A DNA stretch of 64,000 nt from Actinomadura opuntiae (GCF_030283205.1 NZ_JASNWF010000013.1:188540-252539), one strand, 5' to 3'; shown: positions 9,043 to 17,808, counted from the first letter of the stretch. Numbers and translations are program-made. The notes: generated by a model from the sequence alone, not told the origin.

Positions 9043-9483
9043 TCAGGCCTCGTCGAGCTTGCGGCGGAGCCAGCCGGGGATGTGCGCGTCGGTGCGGGGG
9101 AAGCGGTCCAGGTCCAGCGCGTAGGCGGACGGCGTGAGCGGCGGGGTGAAGTCGGGTTCGCCGTCGTAGTCGAACTCGGCGCTGAACCGGCCGGAGCGCT
9201 CGATCTCCAGCCGGGCGGTGAACCAGGCGCCCTTGCCCCGCCGGTACATGACGCGGCGCAGCTCGTCCATCTTGCCGACGGCCTGGCCAGGCGGGGTGGC
9301 CTTGCGGCGCTCGCCGTCGGCGCCCTCGACCTCGAAGGAGGCGCTGTCGATGCCGACGGTGGCGCGGAACTCGAAGCCGAGCCGCTCCCAGCCCTGGGGT
9401 GCGGCCGACCGCAGGGCGCGCACGGCGCCGTTCACGGTCTCGCGCTCCTGCGGGGAGCGCAGGACCTGCTCGGAGTGGGGCAC
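9043..9483 (-). CDS. YezG-like (DUF600/immunity-type) small protein
   Basis: 146 residues. The start is GTG 9483, chosen because GGAGG lies 7 bases upstream. Sequence features: a helical N-terminus ending in AAPQGWERLGFEFRATVGI, a central beta-rich part, and YRRGKGAWFTARLEIERSGRFSAEFDYDGEP followed by PPLTPSAYALDLDRFPR. This layout (short helix, W-E-x-hydrophobic strands, then a gap-x-Y-x-x-D-L-x-x-FPR end) resembles the YezG/DUF600 family found beside polymorphic toxins, but the assignment is by eye. No toxin gene is adjacent. It diverges from the unknown gene at 9746. Confidence 0.5.
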   Translation of the reverse strand: MPHSEQVLRSPQERETVNGAVRALRSAAPQGWERLGFEFRATVGIDSASFEVEGADGERRKATPPGQAVGKMDELRRVMYRRGKGAWFTARLEIERSGRFSAEFDYDGEPDFTPPLTPSAYALDLDRFPRTDAHIPGWLRRKLDEA

Positions 9484-9745
9484 GCTCGAACCTCCGGTAC
9501 CGTCGTGGCCGCTCGTCCCGGCGGAGGCCGGACCCGCGCGGTGCGGGGCCGTCCCCCGGGGAAGCACTGCCCCCGACCGTACCGACATCCGCGCCGGGAT
9601 CGAGCAGCGCCGGCCGTGTCGCGGCGAAACCGCCGGCCGCCGCCACCGCCCAGCCGGGACGATCTTGGTCGAGCCGGGCGCCGGGGACGGCGGCGCGGGC
9701 CGCAATGACGCATGCCGCCCCTCTTGGGCGGATAGGGTCGTCCGA

Positions 9746-10660
9746 ATGCGGAACGAGGGGCCGGTGGACTGGGGGCGCGTGCCCGCGCGGGTACTGCTGC
9801 GCGGCGGCCCGGACGGGTGGCACTACGTCGTCGTGGACGACAAGGGCGCGGAGCGGCGCACCGCGTTCGACGTCCCCGGCACCCGCTGGCAGACCGGCGG
9901 GCGCCGCGACCCCGAACCGCCATGGTGGCCGCGCCGGCTCGGCGAGACGGCCGAGGGGCTGCGCGCCGTGATCGCCGAGCGGCTCACCGACGCGACCTTC
10001 GGCGACCTCGGCGCGGAGGCCGCCATCACCTGGTTCGCGGTCGACGACCCGGTGGAGTGGGAGGGCCTGGTCACGCTGCGGGAGGCCGATCCGGCGCGGT
10101 TCCCGGGACGGGTCGCGCCGTTCGTGATCACGCTGGAGCCGGGGCGCGGGGCCGTGCTCCCGGACGCCCACCTGCTGTTCAGCACGCCGGCGCCGGACGC
10201 CTGGGCGACCCTCGCCGCGGTCGCCGAGCGGTGCGGGACGCCGCCGCCGAGGGCGCAGTTCCTGTGCGGGTGGGCCGATCACCGCAGCGTCCGGGTGGGG
10301 CGCGGGATGCTGTCGCTGTCGACCGAGCGGTCCGCGACCGGCGCCGAGCGGGTCGCGGAGATCTGCGGGACGCGCCGGCCCGGCTGGAGCGGCAACCCGG
10401 AGATGCGGTTCCGGCTGGACGGGATCGACCTGCTGGACGAGCCGTCCGGGGACGTGACCGCGCTGCTGGCCGAGCTGGGGCACGAGGTCGTGCGGCGGGG
10501 ACGGGCGGTGCGGCTGCCCGCGCTGGGGCTCACGCTCCACGAGCCGGACGACCGCGCCGCGGGCCGTTCCGCCGTCCGGCACGAGGACGGGCCGTCGCGG
10601 TTCGCGGGCGTGTCGCTGCAGCTCCCGGCCTCCCTGGCCCCGCTGTGGAGCACCGCCTGA
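9746..10660 (+). CDS. Hypothetical protein, 304 residues
   Basis: I do not recognise the family. It is soluble, with no signal peptide or membrane segment. The N-terminus reads DWGRVPARVLLRGGPDGWHYVVVDDKG, then a Trp-rich stretch (DPEPPWWPRRLGETAEGLRA); the C-terminal half has alternating strands and ends LPASLAPLWSTA. Composition is normal for the genome. It is divergent from the YezG-like gene, with about 260 bp between starts, and 112 bp upstream of a secreted protein gene. A link to immunity or toxin-related functions is only a neighbourhood guess. Confidence 0.65.
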   Translation: MRNEGPVDWGRVPARVLLRGGPDGWHYVVVDDKGAERRTAFDVPGTRWQTGGRRDPEPPWWPRRLGETAEGLRAVIAERLTDATFGDLGAEAAITWFAVDDPVEWEGLVTLREADPARFPGRVAPFVITLEPGRGAVLPDAHLLFSTPAPDAWATLAAVAERCGTPPPRAQFLCGWADHRSVRVGRGMLSLSTERSATGAERVAEICGTRRPGWSGNPEMRFRLDGIDLLDEPSGDVTALLAELGHEVVRRGRAVRLPALGLTLHEPDDRAAGRSAVRHEDGPSRFAGVSLQLPASLAPLWSTA

Positions 10661-10772
10661 GCCAGCGGGACGGGTTCGGCGGCGGATGATCGGCTCGCGG
10701 CAACGATCCCGACACGCACCGGGGACCTGCCCGTCACCGGGGCGCAATCCGGCCGCCCTAGGTTCGCCGATC

Positions 10773-12176
10773 ATGAGAAGCCGTGCGCGTCACACAGCCC
10801 TCGCCCTGACCACCGCCGCCCTCGCCGCCGCTCCCCTCGCCGCCGTCGCCGCCCCCGCGCAGGCCTCGGCCCCGCGGACCGTCAACGTCCACCGGGGCGG
10901 GCCCGCCCGCTCGTTCACCTTCTCCGCCGGCCGCGCCGGGGAGGCCCTGATCGGCTTCACCGCGTCCGCGCCCGGGGTGTCGTGGGCGAAGAAGGGCGCC
11001 GAGTCCGCCGTGGTCTCCATCGCGGTGGACGGCCGCCACGTCACCGACCTGGTCGTCCCGTCGTCCGACCCGACGCCCCGCAGCCTCGCCCTCGGCCACG
11101 TCGACCGGGGCAGGCACAAGGTCACGCTCCGGTTCGCCAAGGGCAGCGCGCCCGCCGCCCGCAGCGTGCGGCTGGCGCGTCCGAGCGTCCGGATGCCCGC
11201 CGCCGACCAGCTCGTCCTGCGCTACGCCCCCGTCGTGGTGGGACGGACCCTCGCGCTGACCGGCGACGCGTACCAGAACGCCACCACCGACACTCCGCTG
11301 ATCGCCTGGCACGAGACCAAGCCCGCCACGACTCCCGGCCACCAGATCCTCGAATACTCGGTGGTCTGGAGCAACGAGGACGGCGGCACCGACACGCCCG
11401 CCCTCATGGCCCGCTGGGGCCGCACCACCGACATCGAGTGGATCTACCGCGTCGAGGTCGACGCCAAGGGGAACCGGGTGGACGGCACCGGCGTCTACCA
11501 GGCGCCCAACCACGCCACGCTGCAGTTCACCGGCAAGTACGAGGCAGACCATCCGCTGCTCCAGACGTGCACGGTGAACAACAACATGTGCGACGCCATC
11601 ACGCCGGACGCGCCGCTGCGCTTCACGCCGGACGTCACCGCGACCCGCCCGCAGGACCGCACCCGCGAGTACGTCATGGACCAGCAGCCCTGGACGTACC
11701 GGGTGATGGCGCAGGAGATGCTCCGCGAGGGCAAGATCGAGAGCCCGTCCGACCCCGCGACGACGGCGGTCGGCGACCAGCGCACCTACCTGTTCGTCGA
11801 GTTCGCCAAGACGACCGGTGCCGCCACCGGGACCGGGTCGGTGCCGGGCGTCGCGCTCGGGGTGCGGCTGAAGTCCGACCCGTCGCGGCTCTACCGGTCC
11901 GACCACGACCAGCCGACGTGGTCGATCGACCGGGACGGTCCGGTCGCGACGACGGTCGAGCTGCCGGAGGGTACGACGGCGTCCGACATCGCGAGCGTCG
12001 AGGCGATCCGGCGGCCCATCGGGCTCGGCGACAACGGCGCGCCCGCCACCGTCACCTCGGTCAACCGGGGCTTCTTCCTCGGCTCCTCGTACCTGCCGCA
12101 GCCGTCGTTCCTTACCTGGAAGGGCTCGGTCACGCTCACGCCGCAGAACCCGTCGGGAGTCCTCTGGCGTCCCTGA
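10773..12176 (+). CDS. Secreted protein of unknown function
   Basis: 467 residues. A Sec/Tat-like signal peptide is clear: basic MRSRARH, a hydrophobic core (ALALTTAALAAAPLAAV) and an AxA cleavage site near APAQASA at about residue 32. The mature protein has a beta-rich N-terminal part (VNVHRGGPARSFTFSAGR) and then a region that reads like an extracellular binding or hydrolase-like domain (YAPVVVGRTLALTGDAYQNA, PLIAWHETKP, TDIEWIYRVEVDAKG, RLYRSDHDQPTWSIDRDGP). Two cysteines (QTCTVNNNMCD) could form a disulfide. I do not recognise a named family or catalytic motif. Confidence 0.75.
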   Translation: MRSRARHTALALTTAALAAAPLAAVAAPAQASAPRTVNVHRGGPARSFTFSAGRAGEALIGFTASAPGVSWAKKGAESAVVSIAVDGRHVTDLVVPSSDPTPRSLALGHVDRGRHKVTLRFAKGSAPAARSVRLARPSVRMPAADQLVLRYAPVVVGRTLALTGDAYQNATTDTPLIAWHETKPATTPGHQILEYSVVWSNEDGGTDTPALMARWGRTTDIEWIYRVEVDAKGNRVDGTGVYQAPNHATLQFTGKYEADHPLLQTCTVNNNMCDAITPDAPLRFTPDVTATRPQDRTREYVMDQQPWTYRVMAQEMLREGKIESPSDPATTAVGDQRTYLFVEFAKTTGAATGTGSVPGVALGVRLKSDPSRLYRSDHDQPTWSIDRDGPVATTVELPEGTTASDIASVEAIRRPIGLGDNGAPATVTSVNRGFFLGSSYLPQPSFLTWKGSVTLTPQNPSGVLWRP

Positions 12177-12295
12177 CGCCCTCTGCGCCGGCGGCGGGGG
12201 CGGAAAGGCGGGAAACCGGGCGAACTCCGGGCGCGTCCAAGGAGTCGTACACTTCGCGAACACCTCGCTCAGCGAACCCGGAGAGGACACCCGCC

Positions 12296-12892
12296 ATGGC
12301 CTACGGGCCTCCCCCGTCGCCCGGCCAGGGCCCGCAGCCCGGATGGCAGCAGCCTCGGCAACCGCAGCAGCCGTCCCAGCAGCAGAGCCCGTGGCAGCAG
12401 CCCGGATCGGCCTGGCAGCAGCCTCCTCAGCAGGGGGCGGCGTGGCAGCAGCAACCTCCGCAGCCGGACTCGGCGTGGCAGCAGCCCCAGCAGCCCGGTC
12501 AGGCGTGGCAGCAGCAGGCACCGCAGCACCCCGGCACCACGCCGATGCCGGGCCACTACGGTCCCGTCAGCGACGACGACAGGACCTGGTCGCTGATGGC
12601 CTACCTCGGCCAGTTCCTCGTCGGCGCCATCGCGCCCGGCATCGTGTACCTCGGCAAGGCGCGCTCGCCGTTCGTCCGCCGGCACGCCGCCCAGGGCCTG
12701 AACATCGGCATCGCGGCGATCGCGGTCTGGATCGTCGGCGGCCTGCTCTCGCTCGCCGTCGAGGTCCTCATCTGGGTGCCCCTGCTGTTCACCGCGGTCG
12801 TGCTGTTCTTCCTGGTCTACGCCGCGCGCGCGGCCAACCGCGGCGAGTTCCGCGCGGTGCCCGCCGTCGTCGCCTGGCCGCTGATCAAGTGA
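12296..12892 (+). CDS. DUF4870 domain membrane protein with Gln/Pro/Trp-rich N-terminus
   Basis: 198 residues. Residues 1-85 are a low-complexity region built from WQQP-like repeats (about six), then a DUF4870 domain: DDRTWSLMAYLGQFLVGAIAPGIVYLGKARSPF followed by RRHAAQGLNI and two further hydrophobic segments. Three membrane helices are predicted by eye (about 102-122, 138-160 and 161-182). The function is unknown; such proteins are small integral membrane proteins common in actinomycetes. The start ATG is 12296. Convergent with lepA, with a shared terminator between them. Confidence 0.85.
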   Translation: MAYGPPPSPGQGPQPGWQQPRQPQQPSQQQSPWQQPGSAWQQPPQQGAAWQQQPPQPDSAWQQPQQPGQAWQQQAPQHPGTTPMPGHYGPVSDDDRTWSLMAYLGQFLVGAIAPGIVYLGKARSPFVRRHAAQGLNIGIAAIAVWIVGGLLSLAVEVLIWVPLLFTAVVLFFLVYAARAANRGEFRAVPAVVAWPLIK

Positions 12893-12897
12893 CCGAG

Positions 12898-12928
12898 GGC
12901 CGGGCGGCGGCACCGCGCCCGCCCGGCC
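12898..12928. terminator. Bidirectional terminator between the DUF4870 gene and lepA
   Basis: A perfect 9-bp stem GGCCGGGCG / CGCCCGGCC with a 13-base loop lies between two convergent stop codons. Confidence 0.6.
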
Positions 12929-12938
12929 TGCCGGAAAG

Positions 12939-14780
12939 CTACTTGCGGCCCTTGTCGGCGGACTCGCCGCCGGTCGACAGCGCGGCGACGAACGCCTCCT
13001 GCGGGACGTCCACCCGCCCGATCGTCTTCATCCGCTTCTTGCCCTCCTTCTGCTTCTCCAGCAGCTTGCGCTTGCGGGAGATGTCGCCGCCGTAGCACTT
13101 GGCGAGGACGTCCTTGCGAATGGCGCGGATGTTCTCGCGCGCGATGATGCGCGCGCCGATCGCGGCCTGGATGGGCACCTCGTACTGCTGCCGCGGGATG
13201 AGCTCCTTGAGCTTCGCGGTCATCATCAGCCCGTACTCGCGCGACTTGTCCTTGTGCACGATCTGGCTGAACGCGTCCACCGACTCGCCCTGCAGCAGGA
13301 TGTCGACCTTCACCAGGTCGGACTCCTGCTCGCCGCTCGGCTCGTAGTCCAGCGACGCGTACCCGCGGGTCCGCGACTTCAGCTGGTCGAAGAAGTCGAA
13401 GATGATCTCGGCGAGCGGCAGCGTGTAGCGGATCTCGACCCGGTCCTCCGACAGGTAGTCCATGCCGAGCAGCACCCCGCGCCGCCCCTGGCACAGCTCC
13501 ATGATCGCGCCGATGTGGTCGCTCGGGGACAGCAGCGTCGCCCTCACGACCGGCTCGTACACCGCGCCGATCTTGCCCTCGGGGAACTCGCTGGGGTTGG
13601 TGACGGTGTGCTCCGTCCCGTCCTCCATGACCACCCGGTAGACCACGTTCGGCGCCGTGGAGATCAGCGACAGGCCGAACTCGCGCTCCAGCCGCTCACG
13701 GACGATCTCCATGTGCAGTAGCCCGAGGAACCCGCAGCGGAACCCGAACCCGAGCGCCGCCGACGTCTCCGGCTCGTAGACCAGCGCCGCGTCGTTCAGC
13801 TGCAGCTTGTCGAGGGCGTCGCGCAGTTCGGGATACTCGTCGCCGTCCACCGGATACAGGCCGGAGAACACCATCGGCTTCGGGTCCCGGTAGCCGCCGA
13901 GCGCCTCGGGCGCCGGACGGCTCGCGACGGTCACGGTGTCGCCGACCCGCGCCTGCCGGACGTCCTTCACCCCGCTGATCAGATAGCCGACCTCGCCGAC
14001 GCCGAGCCCCTGCACGGGCTTGGGCTCCGGGGAGATGACGCCGACCTCCAGGGTCTCGTGCGCGGTCCCCGTCGACATCATCAGGCTCTTCTCGCGGCGC
14101 GACAGCCGCCCGTCCATGATCCGGACGTAGGAGACCACGCCGCGGTAGGTGTCGTAGACCGAGTCGAAGATCAGCGCGCGGGCCGGGCCGTCCGGGTCGC
14201 CGACCGGCGCCGGCACGTCCCGCACGATCTTGTCGAGCAGCTCGCGGACGCCCTCGCCGGTCTTGCCCGACACCCGCAGCACGTCCGAGGGGTCGCAGCC
14301 GATGATCCCGGCCAGCTCCTCGGCGTACTTCTCCGGCTGCGCCGCGGGCAGGTCGATCTTGTTCAGCACCGGGATCAGGTGCAGGTCCGCCTCGAGCGCC
14401 AGGTACAGGTTCGCGAGCGTCTGCGCCTCGATGCCCTGCGCCGCGTCCACCAGCAGGACCGCGCCCTCGCACGCCGCCAGCGACCGCGACACCTCGTAGG
14501 AGAAGTCGACGTGGCCGGGGGTGTCGATCAGGTTCAGGACGTAGTCGGTGCCGTCCGAGCTCCAGGGCAGCCGGACCGCCTGGCTCTTGATCGTGATGCC
14601 GCGCTCGCGCTCGATGTCCATCCGGTCGAGGTACTGGGCGCGCATCTGGCGCTCCTCGACCACACCGGTCAACTGCAGCATGCGGTCCGCGAGCGTCGAC
14701 TTGCCATGGTCGATGTGCGCGATGATGCAGAAGTTGCGGATGATCGCGGGATCGGTCTTGTCAGGCTCAGGCGCTGGCAC
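12939..14780 (-). CDS. lepA: Elongation factor 4 (LepA), ribosome back-translocase GTPase
   Basis: Ribosome-bound GTPase related to EF-G that acts on stalled or mispositioned ribosomes and in 30S biogenesis. 613 residues, full length. G1 AHIDHGKST is at 21-29, the switch region RGITIKS follows, then G3 DTPGHVDF and G4 NKIDLP; EF-G-like domains come next and the LepA C-terminal domain ends the protein (KCYGGDISRKRKLLEKQKEGKKRMK). It starts with GTG at 14780 and is divergent from rpsT, a common arrangement in actinomycetes. Confidence 0.97.
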   Translation of the reverse strand: MPAPEPDKTDPAIIRNFCIIAHIDHGKSTLADRMLQLTGVVEERQMRAQYLDRMDIERERGITIKSQAVRLPWSSDGTDYVLNLIDTPGHVDFSYEVSRSLAACEGAVLLVDAAQGIEAQTLANLYLALEADLHLIPVLNKIDLPAAQPEKYAEELAGIIGCDPSDVLRVSGKTGEGVRELLDKIVRDVPAPVGDPDGPARALIFDSVYDTYRGVVSYVRIMDGRLSRREKSLMMSTGTAHETLEVGVISPEPKPVQGLGVGEVGYLISGVKDVRQARVGDTVTVASRPAPEALGGYRDPKPMVFSGLYPVDGDEYPELRDALDKLQLNDAALVYEPETSAALGFGFRCGFLGLLHMEIVRERLEREFGLSLISTAPNVVYRVVMEDGTEHTVTNPSEFPEGKIGAVYEPVVRATLLSPSDHIGAIMELCQGRRGVLLGMDYLSEDRVEIRYTLPLAEIIFDFFDQLKSRTRGYASLDYEPSGEQESDLVKVDILLQGESVDAFSQIVHKDKSREYGLMMTAKLKELIPRQQYEVPIQAAIGARIIARENIRAIRKDVLAKCYGGDISRKRKLLEKQKEGKKRMKTIGRVDVPQEAFVAALSTGGESADKGRK

Positions 14781-15059
14781 CGGGGTCCGTTCGCAAACTC
14801 ACAGGTGGACAATGGATCTGCATCCCATGGTCCCATGCCCCGCGCGATGCTCCGTGCAGGGCCTGCGGAGGCCGGCCCGCACCCGGTCGCACCCGCCCGC
14901 ACCTGGCCGGTTCGCGGCGGACGGGCGTGATTGGTAGGCTGTGCGACTGCGTGTGGCGTAGCGTCGTGCCCCGGGGCACCGTCCGCCCCCGTCAGACATC
15001 CTGTTCGCGCCTGCCGAGTCGGCAGGCCATGATCGCAACCAAGGTTGAGGCACTACGAC
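14781..15059. promoter_or_regulatory. Divergent lepA/rpsT intergenic region
   Basis: 279 bp holding both promoters. On the plus strand TAGGCT at 14935-14940 is a possible -10 with a weak TTCGCG 18 bp upstream; TAGCGT at about 14958 is another. No tRNA or clear riboswitch is visible. Confidence 0.3.
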
Positions 15060-15329
15060 GTGGCTAACATCAAGTCCCAGATCAAGCGGAACAAGCAGAA
15101 CGAGAAGGCGCGGCTGCGCAACAAGGCCGTCAAGTCGGAGCTGAAGACCGCGATCCGCAAGTTCCGCGAGGCCGCCGAGGCCGGCGAGGTCGACAACGCC
15201 GTCGCCGCGCAGCGCGTCGCCGCCCGCAAGCTGGACAAGGCCGTCAGCAAGGGCGTCATCCACAAGAACCAGGCCGCCAACCGCAAGTCGGCCATCGCCA
15301 AGCAGGCCGCCGCCCTGCAGGCCAAGTAA
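15060..15329 (+). CDS. rpsT: 30S ribosomal protein S20
   Basis: Primary 16S rRNA-binding protein, 89 residues, all helical and rich in Lys, Arg and Ala. It starts at GTG 15060 (MANIKSQIKRNKQNEKARLRN), the conserved N-terminus; a GAGG lies about 9 bases upstream. Ending SAIAKQAAALQAK is typical. Divergent from lepA. Confidence 0.97.
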   Translation: MANIKSQIKRNKQNEKARLRNKAVKSELKTAIRKFREAAEAGEVDNAVAAQRVAARKLDKAVSKGVIHKNQAANRKSAIAKQAAALQAK

Positions 15330-15449
15330 GCACGGCGCGACTCGAGGGAGCACGCGCACGCCCGGGGCCGGTCCATCGCGACCGGCCCTGACGCATTCCC
15401 GGAAAAGGGCGCGGGCGGGCAGGACGCGCGGGAGGGTGGTCGCGGATCC

Positions 15450-15983
15450 ATGGACGCGCGGCGCACGGTGAAGATCTCCAAGTATCTCGCCAAGCACCTG
15501 CGGCACCGCCCCGAGCGCATCGGCCTCACCCTCGACGCCGGGGGCTGGGCCCGTGTCCCCGACCTGCTCGACGCCGCCGCGCGGCACGGCTTCCCGATCA
15601 CGCGCGACGAACTGGAGCACGTGGTCGCCGTCAACGACAAGCGGCGCTACGCGCTGGACGGCGACCGGATCAGGGCCGTCCAGGGGCACAGCATCGAGGT
15701 CGACCTCGACCTCCCGGTGGTCGCGCCGCCCGCCCTGCTGTACCACGGCACGCCGGAGCGGTCTGTCGAGTCGATCCGGCGCGAAGGGCTTCGGCGGATG
15801 GACCGGCATGCCGTCCACCTGTCCGCCGACCCCGAGACGGCCCGGCGCGTCGGCGCGCGCCGCGGTACGCCCGCCGTCCTGGTCGTCGAGGCCGGGCGGA
15901 TGGCCGCCGACGGCCACGAGTTCCGCGTCAGCGCGAACGGCGTGTGGCTCGCGGGCGCGGTGCCGCCGGAATATCTTCGCTGA
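15450..15983 (+). CDS. kptA: RNA 2'-phosphotransferase KptA/Tpt1
   Basis: Transfers an internal RNA 2'-phosphate to NAD+, giving ADP-ribose cyclic phosphate. In eukaryotes it completes tRNA splicing; the bacterial role is unclear. 177 residues, normal length. Conserved elements: VKISKYLAKHLRHRPERIGLTLDAGGW (N-terminal winged-helix part with the catalytic RH pair), LLYHGTPERSVESIRREGL (NAD-binding strand) and DRHAVHLS. Start ATG 15450, about 120 bp after rpsT. The last 56 bases overlap the convergent HAD-like gene, so the two transcripts are mutually antisense at their ends. Confidence 0.95.
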   Translation: MDARRTVKISKYLAKHLRHRPERIGLTLDAGGWARVPDLLDAAARHGFPITRDELEHVVAVNDKRRYALDGDRIRAVQGHSIEVDLDLPVVAPPALLYHGTPERSVESIRREGLRRMDRHAVHLSADPETARRVGARRGTPAVLVVEAGRMAADGHEFRVSANGVWLAGAVPPEYLR

Positions 15984-16452
15984 TCAGCGAGGCGTCCGCC
16001 CATGACGGGACGTGCCGCACCCAGTCCGGGACGTCGCCCTTCTGCGGCCCGAACAGGTACCGGTGCGGGACGACGTCGCGGATCGCCCGGTGCACGTCCA
16101 GCCGGTCGTCGATCATGTGGGTGATGCCGAGCTCCGCGCAGTGCAGCGCCTTTTCCGGCCGCTTCCGGCAGAACCTGACGTTGCCTCTGGGCAGGCCCGT
16201 CCGGCCGTAGAAGTCGTGGTGGTCGAGCCACGCCAGCGTCCGCTCGCGGACCCGGTCGCCGCACTTGGAGATGATCCAGGCCCGTCCGCCGAACGCCTCC
16301 ACGAGCCCCGGCAGGACGTCGTACACGCCGTCCGCCGCCGGGGACGCCATCGCCGCCGCGAAGGACCCGCCGAGGAAGACCGTGTCGTCCGTCCCCGGAG
16401 CCGAGACTCCCTGGATGACGCGGCCGAAGTCGATGCCGAGACGAGGTTCCAT
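15928..16452 (-). CDS. HAD-like hydrolase-fold protein lacking the second motif-I Asp
   Basis: 174 residues. HAD motif I normally reads DxDx(T/V); here it is IDFGRVI, so the general acid-base Asp is Gly. Motif III is present as RKRPEKALHC (Lys) and motif IV as MIDDRLDVH. The protein is small and lacks a large cap, like nucleotide-type HAD phosphatases. It may be a weak phosphatase or non-catalytic. It is convergent with kptA (56-bp overlap) and divergent from a LysR gene that shares an inverted-repeat operator. Soluble; substrate unknown. Confidence 0.75.
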   Translation of the reverse strand: MEPRLGIDFGRVIQGVSAPGTDDTVFLGGSFAAAMASPAADGVYDVLPGLVEAFGGRAWIISKCGDRVRERTLAWLDHHDFYGRTGLPRGNVRFCRKRPEKALHCAELGITHMIDDRLDVHRAIRDVVPHRYLFGPQKGDVPDWVRHVPSWADASLISEDIPAAPRPRATRRSR

Positions 16453-16482
16453 GCGGTCAACCCTGGCGCGACCGCCACTAGA

Positions 16483-16519
16483 GCAGAACTATCGATCGGC
16501 CTTGGGTCTATAGTTCTGC
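16483..16519. promoter_or_regulatory. Divergent operator/promoter of the LysR and HAD-like genes
   Basis: Perfect 10-bp inverted repeat GCAGAACTAT (16483-16492) and ATAGTTCTGC (16510-16519) with a 17-bp spacer. The right arm contains TATAGT (16509-16514), a plausible -10 that would start transcription at or next to the LysR ATG. The left arm gives GATAGT on the minus strand for the HAD-like gene. ATAG-N7-CTAT (T-N11-A type) covers 16510-16524 and overlaps the LysR start codon. Confidence 0.7.
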
Positions 16520-16522
16520 GCT

Positions 16523-17449
16523 ATGGAACTGAGCCGTCTGTCCACCGACGCGCTCGCCTCCTTCGCCGCGTTCGCCGACCGCCTCAACTTCACCCGCGCC
16601 GCCGAGGACCTGCACATCTCCCAGCCGGCCCTGCACGTCAAGATCCGCAAGCTCGCCGAGACCCTCGGCCGCCCCCTCTACACCCGGCAGGGCCGACGCA
16701 TCGCGCTGACCCCGGCGGGCGAGGCCGTCGCCCGCCTCGCCCGCGACCTGGACGCCCGCGTCACCGCCTTCCTCGCCGAACTCGACGGCACCGCCCCGGC
16801 CCGCCTCCCCGTCCTCGCCGCCGGCGAAGGCGCCTACCTCTACCTGCTCGGCGACGTCGTCCGGCACGGCGTCCGGCTGATCAACGGCGACCGCGCCCGC
16901 ACGCTCACCGCCGTCCGCACCGGCCGCGCCGACCTCGGGGTTGCGGTCCTGGACGTGCTGCCGTCCGACCTGGAGGCCGTCCCGCTGGCCGCCTACCCGC
17001 AGGCTCTCGCCATGCCCGACGACCATCCGCTCGCGGACCGCCGCTCGCTCGCCCTTGCCGATCTCGCCGGCGCGTCCCTGGTCGTCCCGCCGCCGTCGGG
17101 GCCGCACCGTGTCGCCCTGGAACGCGCCCTCCGCGCCGCCGAGGTGCCGTGGACGGCCGCCGTGGAGGCCGAGGGCTGGCCGCTGCTGCTGCATTTCGTG
17201 TCGCTGCGCGCCGGGCTCGCCGTCGTGAACGGCTGCGTCACCCCTCCCCCCGGAGTCGTCCTTCGCGAGATCATCGACCTGCCGGACGTCCCCTACTACG
17301 CCGTCCACCTACCGGGCCGCGGCGACGACCCGCTCGTCACCGGCCTGCTGAATCGGATCCGCACCGCACTGAGCACCGGGAGCCCACCATGCACTTCGAG
17401 GTCACCGTCGACATCGACGCCGCCCCCGAGACCGTCTGGAAGCTGCTGA
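16523..17449 (+). CDS. LysR family transcriptional regulator
   Basis: 308 residues, normal for the family. The N-terminal winged helix-turn-helix occupies about 1-65 (FAAFADRLNFTRAAEDLHISQPALHVKIRKLAETLGRPLYTRQGRR). The effector-binding domain is about 90-290. The last 25 residues (Ser/Pro-rich) come from reading over the start of the SRPBCC gene, a 61-bp overlap, so the tail is probably not conserved. It is most likely autoregulatory, because an inverted repeat overlaps its start. The effector is unknown. Confidence 0.92.
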   Translation: MELSRLSTDALASFAAFADRLNFTRAAEDLHISQPALHVKIRKLAETLGRPLYTRQGRRIALTPAGEAVARLARDLDARVTAFLAELDGTAPARLPVLAAGEGAYLYLLGDVVRHGVRLINGDRARTLTAVRTGRADLGVAVLDVLPSDLEAVPLAAYPQALAMPDDHPLADRRSLALADLAGASLVVPPPSGPHRVALERALRAAEVPWTAAVEAEGWPLLLHFVSLRAGLAVVNGCVTPPPGVVLREIIDLPDVPYYAVHLPGRGDDPLVTGLLNRIRTALSTGSPPCTSRSPSTSTPPPRPSGSC

Positions 17450-17808
17450 AGGACGTCGAGCGCTGGCCCGACATGACCGCCTCCATGAGCCGCGTCGAGT
17501 TGCTCGACGGCCCGCTCCCCGAAGGCTCCCGCGCCCGCGTCCGCCAGCCCGGCATGCCGGCTGCGGTCTGGACGGTCACCGCGTTCACCGAGAACGAGAA
17601 CTTCACCTGGCAGTCCCGCTCTCCTGGCGTCACCACCACCGGCGGCCACGAGGTCCGCCCGCGTCCATCGGGCGGCACCACCGTCCGCCTCACCCTCGAC
17701 CAGACCGGCCCCCTCGCCCCACTGGTCGCCCTCCTGCTGGGCTCCCGGACCCGCCGCTACGTCACCATGGAGGCCAACGGCCTCAAAACCGCCGCCGAAG
17801 CCACCTGA
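17389..17808 (+). CDS. SRPBCC (START-like) family protein
   Basis: 139 residues. It reads MHFEVTVDIDAAPETVWKLLKDVERWPDMTASMSRVELL, the typical START/Bet v 1-like N-terminus (strand, helix, W-P). The later part has GGHEVRPRPSGGTTVRLTLDQTGPLAPLVALLLGSRTRRYVTMEANGLKTAAE, with the long C-terminal helix that lines the ligand cavity. It likely binds a small hydrophobic molecule. Start ATG 17389 lies inside the LysR gene, so it is probably translationally coupled and LysR-controlled. Confidence 0.9.
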   Translation: MHFEVTVDIDAAPETVWKLLKDVERWPDMTASMSRVELLDGPLPEGSRARVRQPGMPAAVWTVTAFTENENFTWQSRSPGVTTTGGHEVRPRPSGGTTVRLTLDQTGPLAPLVALLLGSRTRRYVTMEANGLKTAAEAT

